Shown here: one piece after another, positions 15,578 to 23,960 of the stretch
Numbering within the stretch: position 1 is the first letter of the stretch
How the letters are laid out: each line of letters starts with the position of its first letter
Origin: Streptococcaceae bacterium AF77-01CM03A
Lineage (GTDB): Bacteria; Bacillota; Bacilli; Lactobacillales; Streptococcaceae
NCBI GenBank assembly: GCA_027665725.1
Contig: JAQDDS010000002.1
Coordinates: 406,140-470,139, forward strand
Direction of reading: 5' to 3'
Length of the DNA: 64,000 nucleotides
Made by a program: the position numbers and the translations under genes
Notes under the pieces: generated by a model
The model's input: the letters and a program-made list of their open reading frames with translations, nothing else
The model's database searches: none
What the model was told of the DNA's origin: nothing

Positions 15578-17302
15578 GTGGTTCATTTAATACCTAAAAA
15601 TAGAGATATCAAAGAATTTCATGGTTCGTCTGGAGAAATGCGTCTTTATAATGAATTCAAAAAACTATCAGATAAATGGTATATATTTCATTCTATTAAA
15701 TGGTCAAGAATTGTATATAGAAGTGATTTGAATAGAGATTGTTTCAAACAAAGTGAATCTGATTTTGTTATCCTTAATCCAGACTATGGACTATTGACGT
15801 TAGAAGTAAAATCGGGTGGTTTTGTAATAGAAGATAATAGATTAAAGCAGATTAGAAGAGATACTAATGAGGTTGTATCATGTAAAAGTCCAATGGATCA
15901 AGCGGATGCTTCAAAGTTTATGTTTCGGAGTATATTGACGGATCATTTTACTAATTTTGATGATAGATATCCAGTTCATGCGATGGTTTGGTTAACTGAT
16001 GTGTCATCTAAGGACATACAAGGCAAATTTCCACACGACTATCATATAAGACAAAACACATTTTTTCATGAAGATTTAGAAAATGTTGAAGAAACATTGA
16101 TAAAATGTTTTGAATTTTATAAAGTTCTTCCCCAAAAGAAGGACAATAAGATTATTGCTAAAACGATAAATTTGATTGCTCCAGAAGTTAATGCGATTCC
16201 TGCTCTACATACTGAAATTGAAGATGAAAATTATTTTATAGATCGTATGACCACACAACAAGGATATTTATTAGATTATTTGGAAGAACAAAAGATTGCT
16301 GCTATTCAAGGAGGAGCAGGGACAGGGAAAACAGTTCTGGCAGTTGAAAAAGCAAGAAGATTAAGCCAAAATCAAAAAGTAGTTTATTTATGTTTCAATA
16401 GAATGTTAGTCGAATATTTACAGAAAAAGTATAATGAAGAACTACCAAATGTTGATTTTACTAATTTATATTCTTTAACAGCAAAAGCATTAAAGAAAGT
16501 TAAAGTAGAAAAACAAGATATTTTATATTTCTTAAAACATTTAGAAGATTATACGGATATTTGGAATTATAATTCAATTATAATTGATGAAGGACAAGAT
16601 TTTTCAAATGACGAAATTACTGAATTAAAAGAATACCTGGAAATTAGTGATGAAGAAGGAAGTTTTTATATCTTTTATGATAAAAATCAGTTAGTCCAAC
16701 AAAGAAATAATTTAGAATGGTTACAAAATATGGACTGTCGTTTAATTCTGTCAATAAATTGTCGTAATACACAATGTGTTGCAGAAACAGCATTAAGTCC
16801 TTTAGGGATCAATGGTGTAAAGACTAAAATGCCAATAAAAGGGGAAATCCCCTTGATGAATATTTCTGATGATGAAAATGATTCTATTGAATGGATTAAT
16901 AAAAAAATACGTGAGCTGACGGATAATGGGATCAAAAAAGATCAAATTACTATTTTATCTGTCAAAGGCGAGGGTCAATCTATTTATTCGAATAGAACAA
17001 AAATTGGAAATTATTCCATTTCTTCTGAAAAGGAATCGGGGAAAATATTGTTCACAACTGCTAGAAAATTTAAAGGTTTGGAGTCAGATTTTATTTTATT
17101 AGTAGATGTTGATGCTGAAACGTTTAGAGATGAAGAACAAAAAAGATTATTTTATGTTGGTGCTTCAAGAGCTAGAAACAGATTATTTATTACTTCTGTT
17201 GTAAGTGAAGAAGAAGAGAAACAAATGGTGCGAGCAATTACAAATGGAAGCTACGAAAAAAGAATGAGATTAGCTTCATATTTGAAAGTTACTTTAAAGT
17301 AG
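15578..17302 (+). CDS. NERD-domain nuclease fused to UvrD-like SF1 helicase
   Basis: 574 residues. The N-terminal NERD domain (about 14-125) contains a PD-(D/E)xK-like arrangement, SDFVILNPDYG...TLEVKSGG. The SF1 helicase follows: Walker A QGGAGTGKTVLAVEKA (about 243-257), Walker B IIIDEGQDFS (about 332-341), a Q/R motif in LILSINCRNT, ARKFKGLESDFI and the C-terminal FYVGASRARNRLFI (about 526-539). It begins with GTG, 12 bp after the RecQ-like gene and behind an AAAGGAG site, so the two form an operon. The NERD-plus-helicase fusion is known from plasmid and defence contexts in general. This exact pairing with a long RecQ-like protein is not one that I can name. Confidence 0.82.
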   Translation: MVHLIPKNRDIKEFHGSSGEMRLYNEFKKLSDKWYIFHSIKWSRIVYRSDLNRDCFKQSESDFVILNPDYGLLTLEVKSGGFVIEDNRLKQIRRDTNEVVSCKSPMDQADASKFMFRSILTDHFTNFDDRYPVHAMVWLTDVSSKDIQGKFPHDYHIRQNTFFHEDLENVEETLIKCFEFYKVLPQKKDNKIIAKTINLIAPEVNAIPALHTEIEDENYFIDRMTTQQGYLLDYLEEQKIAAIQGGAGTGKTVLAVEKARRLSQNQKVVYLCFNRMLVEYLQKKYNEELPNVDFTNLYSLTAKALKKVKVEKQDILYFLKHLEDYTDIWNYNSIIIDEGQDFSNDEITELKEYLEISDEEGSFYIFYDKNQLVQQRNNLEWLQNMDCRLILSINCRNTQCVAETALSPLGINGVKTKMPIKGEIPLMNISDDENDSIEWINKKIRELTDNGIKKDQITILSVKGEGQSIYSNRTKIGNYSISSEKESGKILFTTARKFKGLESDFILLVDVDAETFRDEEQKRLFYVGASRARNRLFITSVVSEEEEKQMVRAITNGSYEKRMRLASYLKVTLK

Positions 17303-17413
17303 CAGTATTATTCATACAGCAAGTATTTAATATAGCTATGTTATTTTGTTCAGCCTTAAATCAAGTATTATAAGTAATAGAAGATTTATTTTTACAAAGA
17401 AAGGTAGAAAAAA

Positions 17414-17983
17414 ATGAACCAAAAAGAATTTCAAACAATAATCAATAAGAATTTTGAGCATATTCCAGATTCTCTAATTAATTTCAGTGATGTTAAAGAA
17501 TGTGAATTTTTAGCGGATTAATTATCATTTATGGGATATGGCCAAAATGCTGAAGGATACTTTAAACATAACAATGTACCTAATCCATCACAACGATTCC
17601 ATCTCACAGAAGCGTATTTTGAATATAAATTTAGCAAAGCAAAAGACAAGATAGAAAAGGAGCTCATTAAAGACTGCGAATTAAGTGGAATTCGATGTCC
17701 TCAATTGATGTTGTGGATTGCGGAGATTGTCCAAATACCAGAAGAAGTATTACAAGATGCTTATAATTATATAGTTAAAGCTGAAGAAGAATTATTTCAT
17801 AAAAAAGGAATAAATAAAGGTTTACTTGGAGCAGATAAGTATTGGAAAATAATGACAGAGAACTCACATATTACATTGAGTGAATTTCGGACGAAATTAA
17901 AGTATTTAGAAATATGTAAAATTATTAAAAGTTCTAGTGATTGGTCAGAAATTATTGCAAACTGTCAAAGCTTAGATTTCTAA
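17414..17983 (+). pseudogene. Third island gene, interrupted by one in-frame stop
   Basis: An ATG at 17414 behind AGAAAGG opens 35 codons, then TAA at 17519-17521. The same frame continues without a shift for another 153 codons to 17983. The downstream ATG at 17531 (150 codons) has no ribosome site. The intact protein would be about 188 residues, mostly helical and charged, with no domain I recognise. The simplest reading is a single nonsense mutation (for example from GAA or CAA) in a recently functional gene. Restart at 17531 or suppression is possible. It lies 111 bp downstream of the NERD gene, with the same AT-rich composition. Confidence 0.7.
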
Positions 17984-18237
17984 AATAGTTTAAATTTACT
18001 TTAATTAAATAATTCTAGCAAACCAGGATTTATGATTTGTGGCAAACAAAAATAAATTTTATCCTCATTCTGTACTATTTTTAAAGAACAAAGAGGAATA
18101 CTGAAGATGCTTTTCTATATGATACGTCTGAATAAAAATCTAATCAAAATGTTTTCGGTGTACTAGGAAATACAGATTTTTAATCCGTTATATTCAGAAG
18201 GTAAAGCTTAATCTAGCTGAACCATACAAAACAGAAA

Positions 18238-18262
18238 CCTGCCCCTGAGGGTGGGTTTTTTG
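18238..18262 (+). terminator. Intrinsic terminator at island end
   Basis: AACCTGCCC pairs with GGGTGGGTT (two G-T pairs) around CTGA, followed by TTTT. Confidence 0.75.
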
Positions 18263-18307
18263 TTTCTGGATATATACAGATTATACAGGAAAATTCTATA
18301 ACTTAAG

Positions 18308-18336
18308 TTGCTAAAAGAGTCTAATTTTTGTACAAT
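18308..18336 (+). promoter_or_regulatory. Promoter of the alpha/beta hydrolase (leaderless)
   Basis: TTGCTA (18308-18313), 17 bp, TACAAT (18331-18336). The ATG of the hydrolase begins at 18343, six bases after the -10 box. Confidence 0.65.
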
Positions 18337-18342
18337 AATGCT

Positions 18343-19275
18343 ATGAAAATACTGAAAAAATCAGCCCTTGTCCTTCTTACTTTCCTTATCTTGTTTTTAG
18401 TAGGGACATTTATCTTTCATCGTATCAGCTTAGAAAAGGAACAAGCCTCTCTAACTCCTATGGGTAAAACTGTCCTCGTTAATGGGCACAAAATCAATGT
18501 TTACGTTGAGGGGGATGGTCCAGAGACAATAGTAGTTCTATCAGGTGCTGGAATTGCTTCCCCAATCTTGGACTTTAAGAATGTTTCAGATTCCTTATCA
18601 AAAAAATATAAGGTAGTCATTGTGGAGCGGGCTGGCTATGGTTATAGCGAGGATAGTAATCAGTCCAGAGATGTGATGGAAGTTTTGTCTGAAACTCGTC
18701 AAGCTCTTTCTCAGGCTAATGTCACAGGGCCTTTTATTATTCTATCTCATTCAATGGCTAGTCTTGAAAGTCTGGCTTGGCAGGAAAAGTATCCTGATGA
18801 AGTGAAAGCCTTGGTTGGTCTGGATTGGGCATTACCAGCAAGTTATGAGGATTTAAAGGATAATCAGGCCTTGCTTACTGTGGCTTATTGGAGCAGTAAG
18901 ATTGGCTTATTACGCTATTTCCCTGAGTCCTTTTATATAAAAAATCCAACTCTGACTGAAACTGAACGACAACAATATAAATTACTAGCATTTAAGCAGT
19001 TGATGTCACAAGCCATGCTTCATGAATCCCGTTTAGCAAAGGAAAATGCCAAGAAAGTTCCATCTAGCATTAATCCGAAAATTCCAGCCTTATTACTGGT
19101 TTCTAACGGTGAAGGCACGACCTTTAGCCAATCAGAATGGCAGCGTTATGCAGAGAAGTTTTCTAGTGACGAGTCTAATGTTCAAGTCATCTATATGGAT
19201 GCGCCTCACGAACTTTATCATTATCAAAGTCATGAAATAGTTTCTCAGATTGAAGATTTTTTAAAGAGTCATTGA
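18343..19275 (+). CDS. Membrane-anchored alpha/beta hydrolase
   Basis: 310 residues from the ATG at 18343. An N-terminal membrane helix or uncleaved signal (about 5-25) is followed by an extracellular alpha/beta-hydrolase fold. The nucleophile elbow reads SHSMAS rather than the usual GxSxG, with Ser about 140. The oxyanion region is VVLSGAG and the catalytic His is probably in APHELYHY near the C-terminus. The substrate is unknown. A TTG at 18328 would add five residues, but it overlaps the -10 box, so I reject it. No ribosome site precedes the ATG and the promoter position predicts a leaderless message. Confidence 0.82.
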   Translation: MKILKKSALVLLTFLILFLVGTFIFHRISLEKEQASLTPMGKTVLVNGHKINVYVEGDGPETIVVLSGAGIASPILDFKNVSDSLSKKYKVVIVERAGYGYSEDSNQSRDVMEVLSETRQALSQANVTGPFIILSHSMASLESLAWQEKYPDEVKALVGLDWALPASYEDLKDNQALLTVAYWSSKIGLLRYFPESFYIKNPTLTETERQQYKLLAFKQLMSQAMLHESRLAKENAKKVPSSINPKIPALLLVSNGEGTTFSQSEWQRYAEKFSSDESNVQVIYMDAPHELYHYQSHEIVSQIEDFLKSH

Positions 19276-19456
19276 TGGTTTAGAGATCATTTTAATTTTA
19301 GACTGATGACAATAATTAAATGTTTAAGGATTAACAGTAGAATCGTTAATTTTTTCAATTAAAAAAATTCTTTTTTGGTGTTTAAGGAAACTATTTAACA
19401 TAATTTTTGATTAAAAGCATCATTTTAAGAGAGAAATATCTAATTTCATAATCTAT

Positions 19457-19472
19457 AAGCAAACGCTTGCAT
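19457..19472 (+). promoter_or_regulatory. CcpA cre site on the ABC exporter promoter
   Basis: AAGCAAACGCTTGCAT matches the cre consensus WTGNAARCGNWWNCAW at all but one position. It covers the whole -35 hexamer, so CcpA binding should repress. Confidence 0.75.
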
Positions 19473-19495
19473 TCCTTTATTTATTGGATTATAAT
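19467..19495 (+). promoter_or_regulatory. Promoter of the ABC-2 exporter operon
   Basis: TTGCAT (19467-19472), exactly 17 bp, TATAAT (19490-19495). The leader is about 100 nt to the ATG at 19605. Confidence 0.8.
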
Positions 19496-19604
19496 AGGTT
19501 GGTATAAATCCTTCTATAATAATATTGAGAAGGTGTAGAAAGTAAGGATTTAGAATATTTGTAGTCAAAAATACAATGTTGCTTCTTACGATAGGGAGAT
19601 AGAT

Positions 19605-20597
19605 ATGGCAATGATAGAAGTGGAACATCTTCAGAAAAATTTTGTGAAGACTGTTAAGGAACCGGGCTTGAAGGGAGCTTTGCGCTCCTTTATTCATCCT
19701 GAAAAGCAGACCTTTGAAGCGGTCAAGGATTTGACTTTTGAAGTACCCAAGGGGCAGATTCTAGGTTTTATCGGAGCTAATGGTGCTGGGAAGTCGACCA
19801 CCATCAAAATGCTAACAGGGATTTTGAAACCGACATCTGGTTTTTGTCGGATTAACGGCAAGATTCCCCAGGATAATCGCCAAGATTATGTCAAGGATAT
19901 TGGAGTCGTTTTCGGACAACGTACCCAGCTATGGTGGGATTTGGCCCTGCAAGAGACCTACACGGTTTTGAAGGAGATTTACGATGTGCCAGACTCGCTT
20001 TTCCATAAGCGTATGGACTTTTTGAATGAAGTTTTGGATTTGAAGGAATTTATCAAGGATCCTGTGCGGACTCTTTCATTGGGTCAACGGATGCGGGCGG
20101 ATATTGCGGCTTCCTTGCTTCACAATCCCAAAGTTCTCTTTTTAGATGAGCCGACTATTGGTTTGGATGTGTCGGTCAAGGATAACATCCGACGTGCTAT
20201 CACCCAGATTAATCAGGAGGAAGAGACAACTATTCTCTTGACTACTCACGACTTGAGCGATATTGAGCAACTCTGTGATCGGATTTTTATGATTGACAAG
20301 GGGCAGGAGATTTTTGATGGGACGGTGAGCCAGCTCAAGGAGACCTTTGGCAAGATGAAGACTCTTTCCTTTGAACTGACGCCAGGTCAAAGTCATCTCC
20401 TTTCTCACTATGAAGGTTTTTCGGATATGACCATTGATAGACAAGGAAACAGCCTCAATATTGAATTTGATAGTTCCCGCTACCAATCAGCTGATATTAT
20501 CAAGCAAACCTTATCTGATTTTGAAGTCCGTGATTTGAAGATGGTGGATACGGATATTGAAGATATTATCCGTCGCTTCTATCGAAAGGAGCTCTAA
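19605..20597 (+). CDS. ABC-2 exporter ATP-binding protein
   Basis: 330 residues of the DrrA/NatA-like ATPase class. Walker A is GANGAGKS (57-64), the signature LSLGQRMRADIA, Walker B VLFLDEPTIGLD and the H-loop LTTHDLSDIE. About 80 residues form a C-terminal regulatory extension. It would energise the two ABC-2 permeases that follow with one- or few-base spacing. GGGAG lies before the ATG, and a second in-frame ATG is two codons later. The substrate is unknown; relatives export drugs, lipids or polysaccharide precursors. The cre site suggests carbon-source control. Confidence 0.87.
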   Translation: MAMIEVEHLQKNFVKTVKEPGLKGALRSFIHPEKQTFEAVKDLTFEVPKGQILGFIGANGAGKSTTIKMLTGILKPTSGFCRINGKIPQDNRQDYVKDIGVVFGQRTQLWWDLALQETYTVLKEIYDVPDSLFHKRMDFLNEVLDLKEFIKDPVRTLSLGQRMRADIAASLLHNPKVLFLDEPTIGLDVSVKDNIRRAITQINQEEETTILLTTHDLSDIEQLCDRIFMIDKGQEIFDGTVSQLKETFGKMKTLSFELTPGQSHLLSHYEGFSDMTIDRQGNSLNIEFDSSRYQSADIIKQTLSDFEVRDLKMVDTDIEDIIRRFYRKEL

Positions 20598-20598
20598 G

Positions 20599-21417
20599 AT
20601 GGTCAAATTGTGGAGACGTTATAAACCCTTTATCAATGCAGGGATTCAGGAGTTGATTAGCTATCGAGTTAACTTTATTCTCTATCGGATTGGTGATGTC
20701 ATGGGGGCTTTTGTCGCTTTCTATCTCTGGAAGGCTGTCTTTGACTCCTCCCAGGAGCCTTTGATTCAGGGCTTCAGTATGGCGGATATCACCCTCTACA
20801 TCATCATGAGTTTTGTGACTAATCTTCTGACTAGGTCGGATTCTTCCTTTATGATTGGTGATGAGGTCAAGGATGGTTCCATTATCATGCGCTTGTTGCG
20901 ACCAGTGCATTTTGCAGCTTCTTACCTCTTTACGGAGCTTGGTTCCAAGTGGTTGATTTTTATCTCTGTTGGACTGCCATTTTTAAGTGTCATTGTTTTG
21001 ATGAAAATCTTATCTGGGCAAGGGATTGTAGAAGTGCTGGGACTAACTACCCTTTATCTTTTTAGCTTAACGCTGGCCTATCTGATTAACTTTTTCTTTA
21101 ATATCTGCTTTGGATTTTCAGCCTTTGTATTTAAAAATCTTTGGGGGTCCAACCTACTTAAGACTTCCATAGTGGCCTTTATGTCAGGAAGTTTGATTCC
21201 CTTGGCTTTCTTTCCAAAGGTCATTTCAGATATTCTGTCCTTCTTACCTTTCTCATCCTTAATTTACACTCCGGTCATGATTATTGTTGGGAAATACGAT
21301 GCTAGTCAGATTCTTCAAGCACTTTTGCTTCAGCTTTTCTGGCTTATAGTGATGGTGGGCTTGTCTCAGTTGATTTGGAAACGAGTCCAGTCATTTATCA
21401 CCATTCAGGGAGGTTAG
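20599..21417 (+). CDS. ABC-2 family permease (DUF990-like), first subunit
   Basis: 272 residues with about six membrane helices. The N-terminus MVKLWRRYKPFI is cytoplasmic and followed by a helix with FILYRIGDVMGAFVAFYLW. The start at 20599 is placed one base after the ATPase stop, with AAGGAG upstream. An earlier in-frame ATG at 20557 lies inside the ATPase gene and is not needed. It probably pairs with the next gene as a heterodimeric channel. Confidence 0.83.
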   Translation: MVKLWRRYKPFINAGIQELISYRVNFILYRIGDVMGAFVAFYLWKAVFDSSQEPLIQGFSMADITLYIIMSFVTNLLTRSDSSFMIGDEVKDGSIIMRLLRPVHFAASYLFTELGSKWLIFISVGLPFLSVIVLMKILSGQGIVEVLGLTTLYLFSLTLAYLINFFFNICFGFSAFVFKNLWGSNLLKTSIVAFMSGSLIPLAFFPKVISDILSFLPFSSLIYTPVMIIVGKYDASQILQALLLQLFWLIVMVGLSQLIWKRVQSFITIQGG

Positions 21418-21418
21418 T

Positions 21419-22204
21419 ATGAAAAAATATCAACGCATGCATCTGATTTTTATCAGACAATACATCAAGCAAATCATGGAATACAAGGTAGATTTTGTGG
21501 TTGGTGTGTTGGGAGTCTTCCTGACCCAAGGCTTGAACCTCTTGTTTCTCAATGTTCTCTTTCAACACATCCCCTCGCTAGAAGGTTGGACCTTTCAAGA
21601 GATTGCCTTTATCTATGGATTTTCCTTAATTCCAAAGGGATTAGATCATCTCTTTTTTGACAATCTCTGGGCTTTAGGTCAACGACTAGTTCGAAAAGGG
21701 GAGTTTGATAAGTATCTAACTCGTCCTATTAATCCTCTCTTTCACATCCTCGTTGAGACCTTTCAGATTGATGCCCTAGGTGAGCTATTGGTAGGTGGCA
21801 TTCTATTGGGAACAACAGTGACTAGCATTGCTTGGACTCTTCCAAAATTCCTGATTTTTCTAGTTTGTATTCCTTTTGCGACCTTGATTTATACTTCCTT
21901 GAAAATTGCAACAGCCAGCATCGCTTTTTGGACCAAGCAGTCAGGTGCCATGATTTACATTTTCTATATGTTTAATGATTTTGCCAAGTACCCGATTTCC
22001 ATTTACAATTCGCTCCTTCGTTGGTTAATTAGCTTTATTGTACCTTTCGCCTTTACGGCCTACTATCCTGCCAGCTATTTCTTGCAGGGCAAGGATGTAA
22101 TCTTTAACATCGGAGGTTTGATGTTGATTTCCCTTGTTTTCTTTGTCATTTCCCTTAAACTTTGGGATAGGGGCTTGGATGCCTACGAAAGTGCAGGTTC
22201 GTAA
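21419..22204 (+). CDS. ABC-2 family permease (DUF990-like), second subunit
   Basis: 261 residues with about six membrane helices. It is similar in plan to the preceding permease, with motifs GFSLIPKGLDHLFFDNLWALG and YLTRPINPLFH typical of this family. It starts two bases after the upstream stop, with AGGGAGG overlapping that gene's end. It is the last gene of the three-gene exporter operon and is closed by a terminator. Confidence 0.83.
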   Translation: MKKYQRMHLIFIRQYIKQIMEYKVDFVVGVLGVFLTQGLNLLFLNVLFQHIPSLEGWTFQEIAFIYGFSLIPKGLDHLFFDNLWALGQRLVRKGEFDKYLTRPINPLFHILVETFQIDALGELLVGGILLGTTVTSIAWTLPKFLIFLVCIPFATLIYTSLKIATASIAFWTKQSGAMIYIFYMFNDFAKYPISIYNSLLRWLISFIVPFAFTAYYPASYFLQGKDVIFNIGGLMLISLVFFVISLKLWDRGLDAYESAGS

Positions 22205-22217
22205 GAGGAATAATCTC

Positions 22218-22246
22218 AAAGCCTTGTCTCAGGACAGGCTTTTTTT
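22218..22246 (+). terminator. Terminator of the ABC-2 exporter operon
   Basis: AAAGCCT-GTC pairs with GAC-AGGCTTT around TCAG, with one bulged T, followed by a seven-T run. Confidence 0.85.
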
Positions 22247-22491
22247 AATGGAGATGGGTTCTGTTTAAAATCCATATCTTCGGATAAAAATATAAATACA
22301 AACGGTTGTTTATATTTTGTGGTATAATGTATTGTAATAAATACTTGTTTTGATACCAATCTAGAGATGTTTTTATAGTTAATTATTCTAGAAATTTTTG
22401 CTTAGATTTTCTAAAAATTATAAAAAATCATGGATAGTAACGAATGAAGTCTCGTAAGCTTGGCTGAATATAAATCTAAAAGGAGAAAATT

Positions 22492-23391
22492 ATGAATAAG
22501 AAAGAATGGGTAAAACAATTTGAGGAGGCGAATGGTCGCAAGCCGACGGAATCAGAATTAGTAGAGGCGCATTCAACTAAAAAGCTTGCGAGAGGAGCTA
22601 GAAACATCAAAATCTATTTTGGGATAGTCATCGGTATTTTGGTTGCTCTAATCCTAGTAAGTATTTTCTCATATTCTTTGATTGGAAAGAAAGAGTCAAA
22701 TCAAGCATCGTCTGCTGTTTCAACTACAGAGTCAACAAGTCAATCGTCTACAAGCCAAGGAAAAACAGATGAGACTGATAAGGATAAACAAGAGGAAATT
22801 CAGAAACTCAAGAATCAACTGACTGCTTTAGATACCAAAATTACTGAAGCAGAAGCACTTGTTAGCAAGTTGAAGAAAGAAACTACCGTTCCAAAACTAG
22901 ATATTGAAGCAATCAAGAACAATGATTTGTCTAGTTTAGAAGGTACTTGGCGTAGTCAATCTGGTAATGAATACATTATTAATGATTCTGGAGAAGTACG
23001 TGCGACTTGGTTTACAAATGATCAAAAGTACGAATCTGTAGTTGGATTAAAGGTATCAAAAGGACAAGATAGTCGTAACCCTGAGACAGCGTCTATCAGT
23101 GCATGGGTAAAAGATTCTGTTGCTGGAGGATTTGTAGTAGTAGCTGTGCCAAGTGGAGTTGTTATGCAACCTGGGGATGATGGGAAGATTACGGATAAAA
23201 GCAATCATGCTGAGGAAAGACTTTTTTCTGGACAACAATATGAAGCGATGTTAATGAAACCAGAAAAGGTTTATTATCGTGTGAAACCAGATACCAGTAA
23301 ACTTGAGGAAGAAGAAAAGAACTTAGCTCAACTGCAAGCAGATCGTGAAGCAATCAAATCTTCTCTAGAGTCAAAGGAAAAGAAAAACTAG
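22492..23391 (+). CDS. Single-pass membrane protein with Ser/Thr linker, unknown function
   Basis: 299 residues. About 38 cytoplasmic residues (with NGRKPTESELVEA) precede one membrane helix (about 40-62). A Ser/Thr/Gln linker (about 68-92) and a coiled coil (about 95-130) follow. The extracellular domain begins LEGTWRSQSGNEYIINDSG, a lipocalin/DUF6287-like opening, and contains Gly/Val-rich strands. The last 30 residues are again coiled coil. I do not recognise a function. An AAAGGAG ribosome site precedes the ATG. A TGGTATAAT extended -10 box lies about 165 bp upstream (22319-22327), giving a long leader without a clear motif. Confidence 0.75.
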   Translation: MNKKEWVKQFEEANGRKPTESELVEAHSTKKLARGARNIKIYFGIVIGILVALILVSIFSYSLIGKKESNQASSAVSTTESTSQSSTSQGKTDETDKDKQEEIQKLKNQLTALDTKITEAEALVSKLKKETTVPKLDIEAIKNNDLSSLEGTWRSQSGNEYIINDSGEVRATWFTNDQKYESVVGLKVSKGQDSRNPETASISAWVKDSVAGGFVVVAVPSGVVMQPGDDGKITDKSNHAEERLFSGQQYEAMLMKPEKVYYRVKPDTSKLEEEEKNLAQLQADREAIKSSLESKEKKN

Positions 23392-23432
23392 ATTGTATTC
23401 GTTTAAAAATACTGTTACAATTGGCAAAATCA

Positions 23433-23460
23433 AGAAGCCCTAATGGGCTTCTTTTTCTTT
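23433..23460 (+). terminator. Intrinsic terminator
   Basis: AGAAGCCC, loop TAAT, GGGCTTCT, then a T-rich run, 42 bp after the preceding gene. Confidence 0.88.
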
Positions 23461-23515
23461 TATCACTACTATTTAACCACTTAGATAGAGATATTGACCA
23501 GATAGGCAAAAGGGC

Positions 23516-23544
23516 TTGTTCTTGAAAAATTCCTCTGCTATAAT
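23516..23544 (+). promoter_or_regulatory. Promoter of the small membrane protein
   Basis: TTGTTC (23516-23521), 17 bp, TATAAT (23539-23544) with TGC before it. The leader holds TCATGT/ACATGA, a small hairpin. Confidence 0.7.
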
Positions 23545-23616
23545 GGTTCATGTAAGGGACATGAGGGGTCAGTATCAGACAACTCAAGAACCCAAAAAAG
23601 AAAATGGAGACAAAAA

Positions 23617-23928
23617 ATGAAAAAATTATTGGGACTTGTATTTTTAGTAGCAGCAGCGCTAGTATTGTATTTCGGATCTGTTGGATGGCCAAGTTTTGTT
23701 AACATCTGGGCACTCTTTCCAGTAGGTCTATTTCTATTTTTCACTCTTGAAAATCTAGTCAAAAAAGATTATAAGGCCAGTCTCATGAGCTTGATTATTG
23801 CCTTTATCATCGCCAATGCCATTCTTGATATCTTGCCACTTTCAAGTGGTTTGGTTATCGGTGCAGGTGTGCTAGCTTGTGTGGGGATTGGTTTCCTCTT
23901 TCCAGAAACTAATAAGAAAGAAGCATAA
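23617..23928 (+). CDS. Small four-helix membrane protein (LiaF/LiaI-like TM region)
   Basis: 103 residues, nearly all hydrophobic, with four predicted membrane helices at about 3-20, 25-43, 53-72 and 75-95. The tail is charged (ETNKKEA). It resembles the membrane part of LiaI/LiaF-type envelope-stress proteins, but without the LiaF C-terminal domain, so the family call is tentative. Single-gene unit between its own promoter and a bidirectional terminator. Confidence 0.7.
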   Translation: MKKLLGLVFLVAAALVLYFGSVGWPSFVNIWALFPVGLFLFFTLENLVKKDYKASLMSLIIAFIIANAILDILPLSSGLVIGAGVLACVGIGFLFPETNKKEA

Positions 23929-23929
23929 T

Positions 23930-23960
23930 AAAAAGTCTCGAGATTTATCGAGACTTTTTA
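23930..23960. terminator. Bidirectional terminator between convergent genes
   Basis: AAAAGTCTCGA (23931-23941) and TCGAGACTTTT (23948-23958) around GATTTA. It serves both the small membrane protein and the convergent amidase gene. Confidence 0.9.

Larger units (their letters stand above)
17984..18342. other. Intergenic stretch at the right end of the helicase island
   Basis: No gene seen. The first 250 bp are AT-rich, with short broken reading frames of no recognisable origin. No integrase, direct repeat or tRNA fragment is evident at this boundary. A terminator lies at 18238 and the promoter of the next gene at 18308. Confidence 0.6.
19276..19604. other. Intergenic stretch before the ABC-2 exporter operon
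   Basis: No gene seen. The first 170 bp are AT-rich with no structure that I can support. The second half holds the cre site and promoter listed separately and a leader of about 100 nt. Confidence 0.6.

Noticed and set aside
12067..18300. Island read as a known defence system or integrative element
   Set aside because: No GajA-type nuclease, HamA, methyltransferase, PglZ, integrase, relaxase or direct-repeat ends are visible; the island does not abut the tRNA at 5096.
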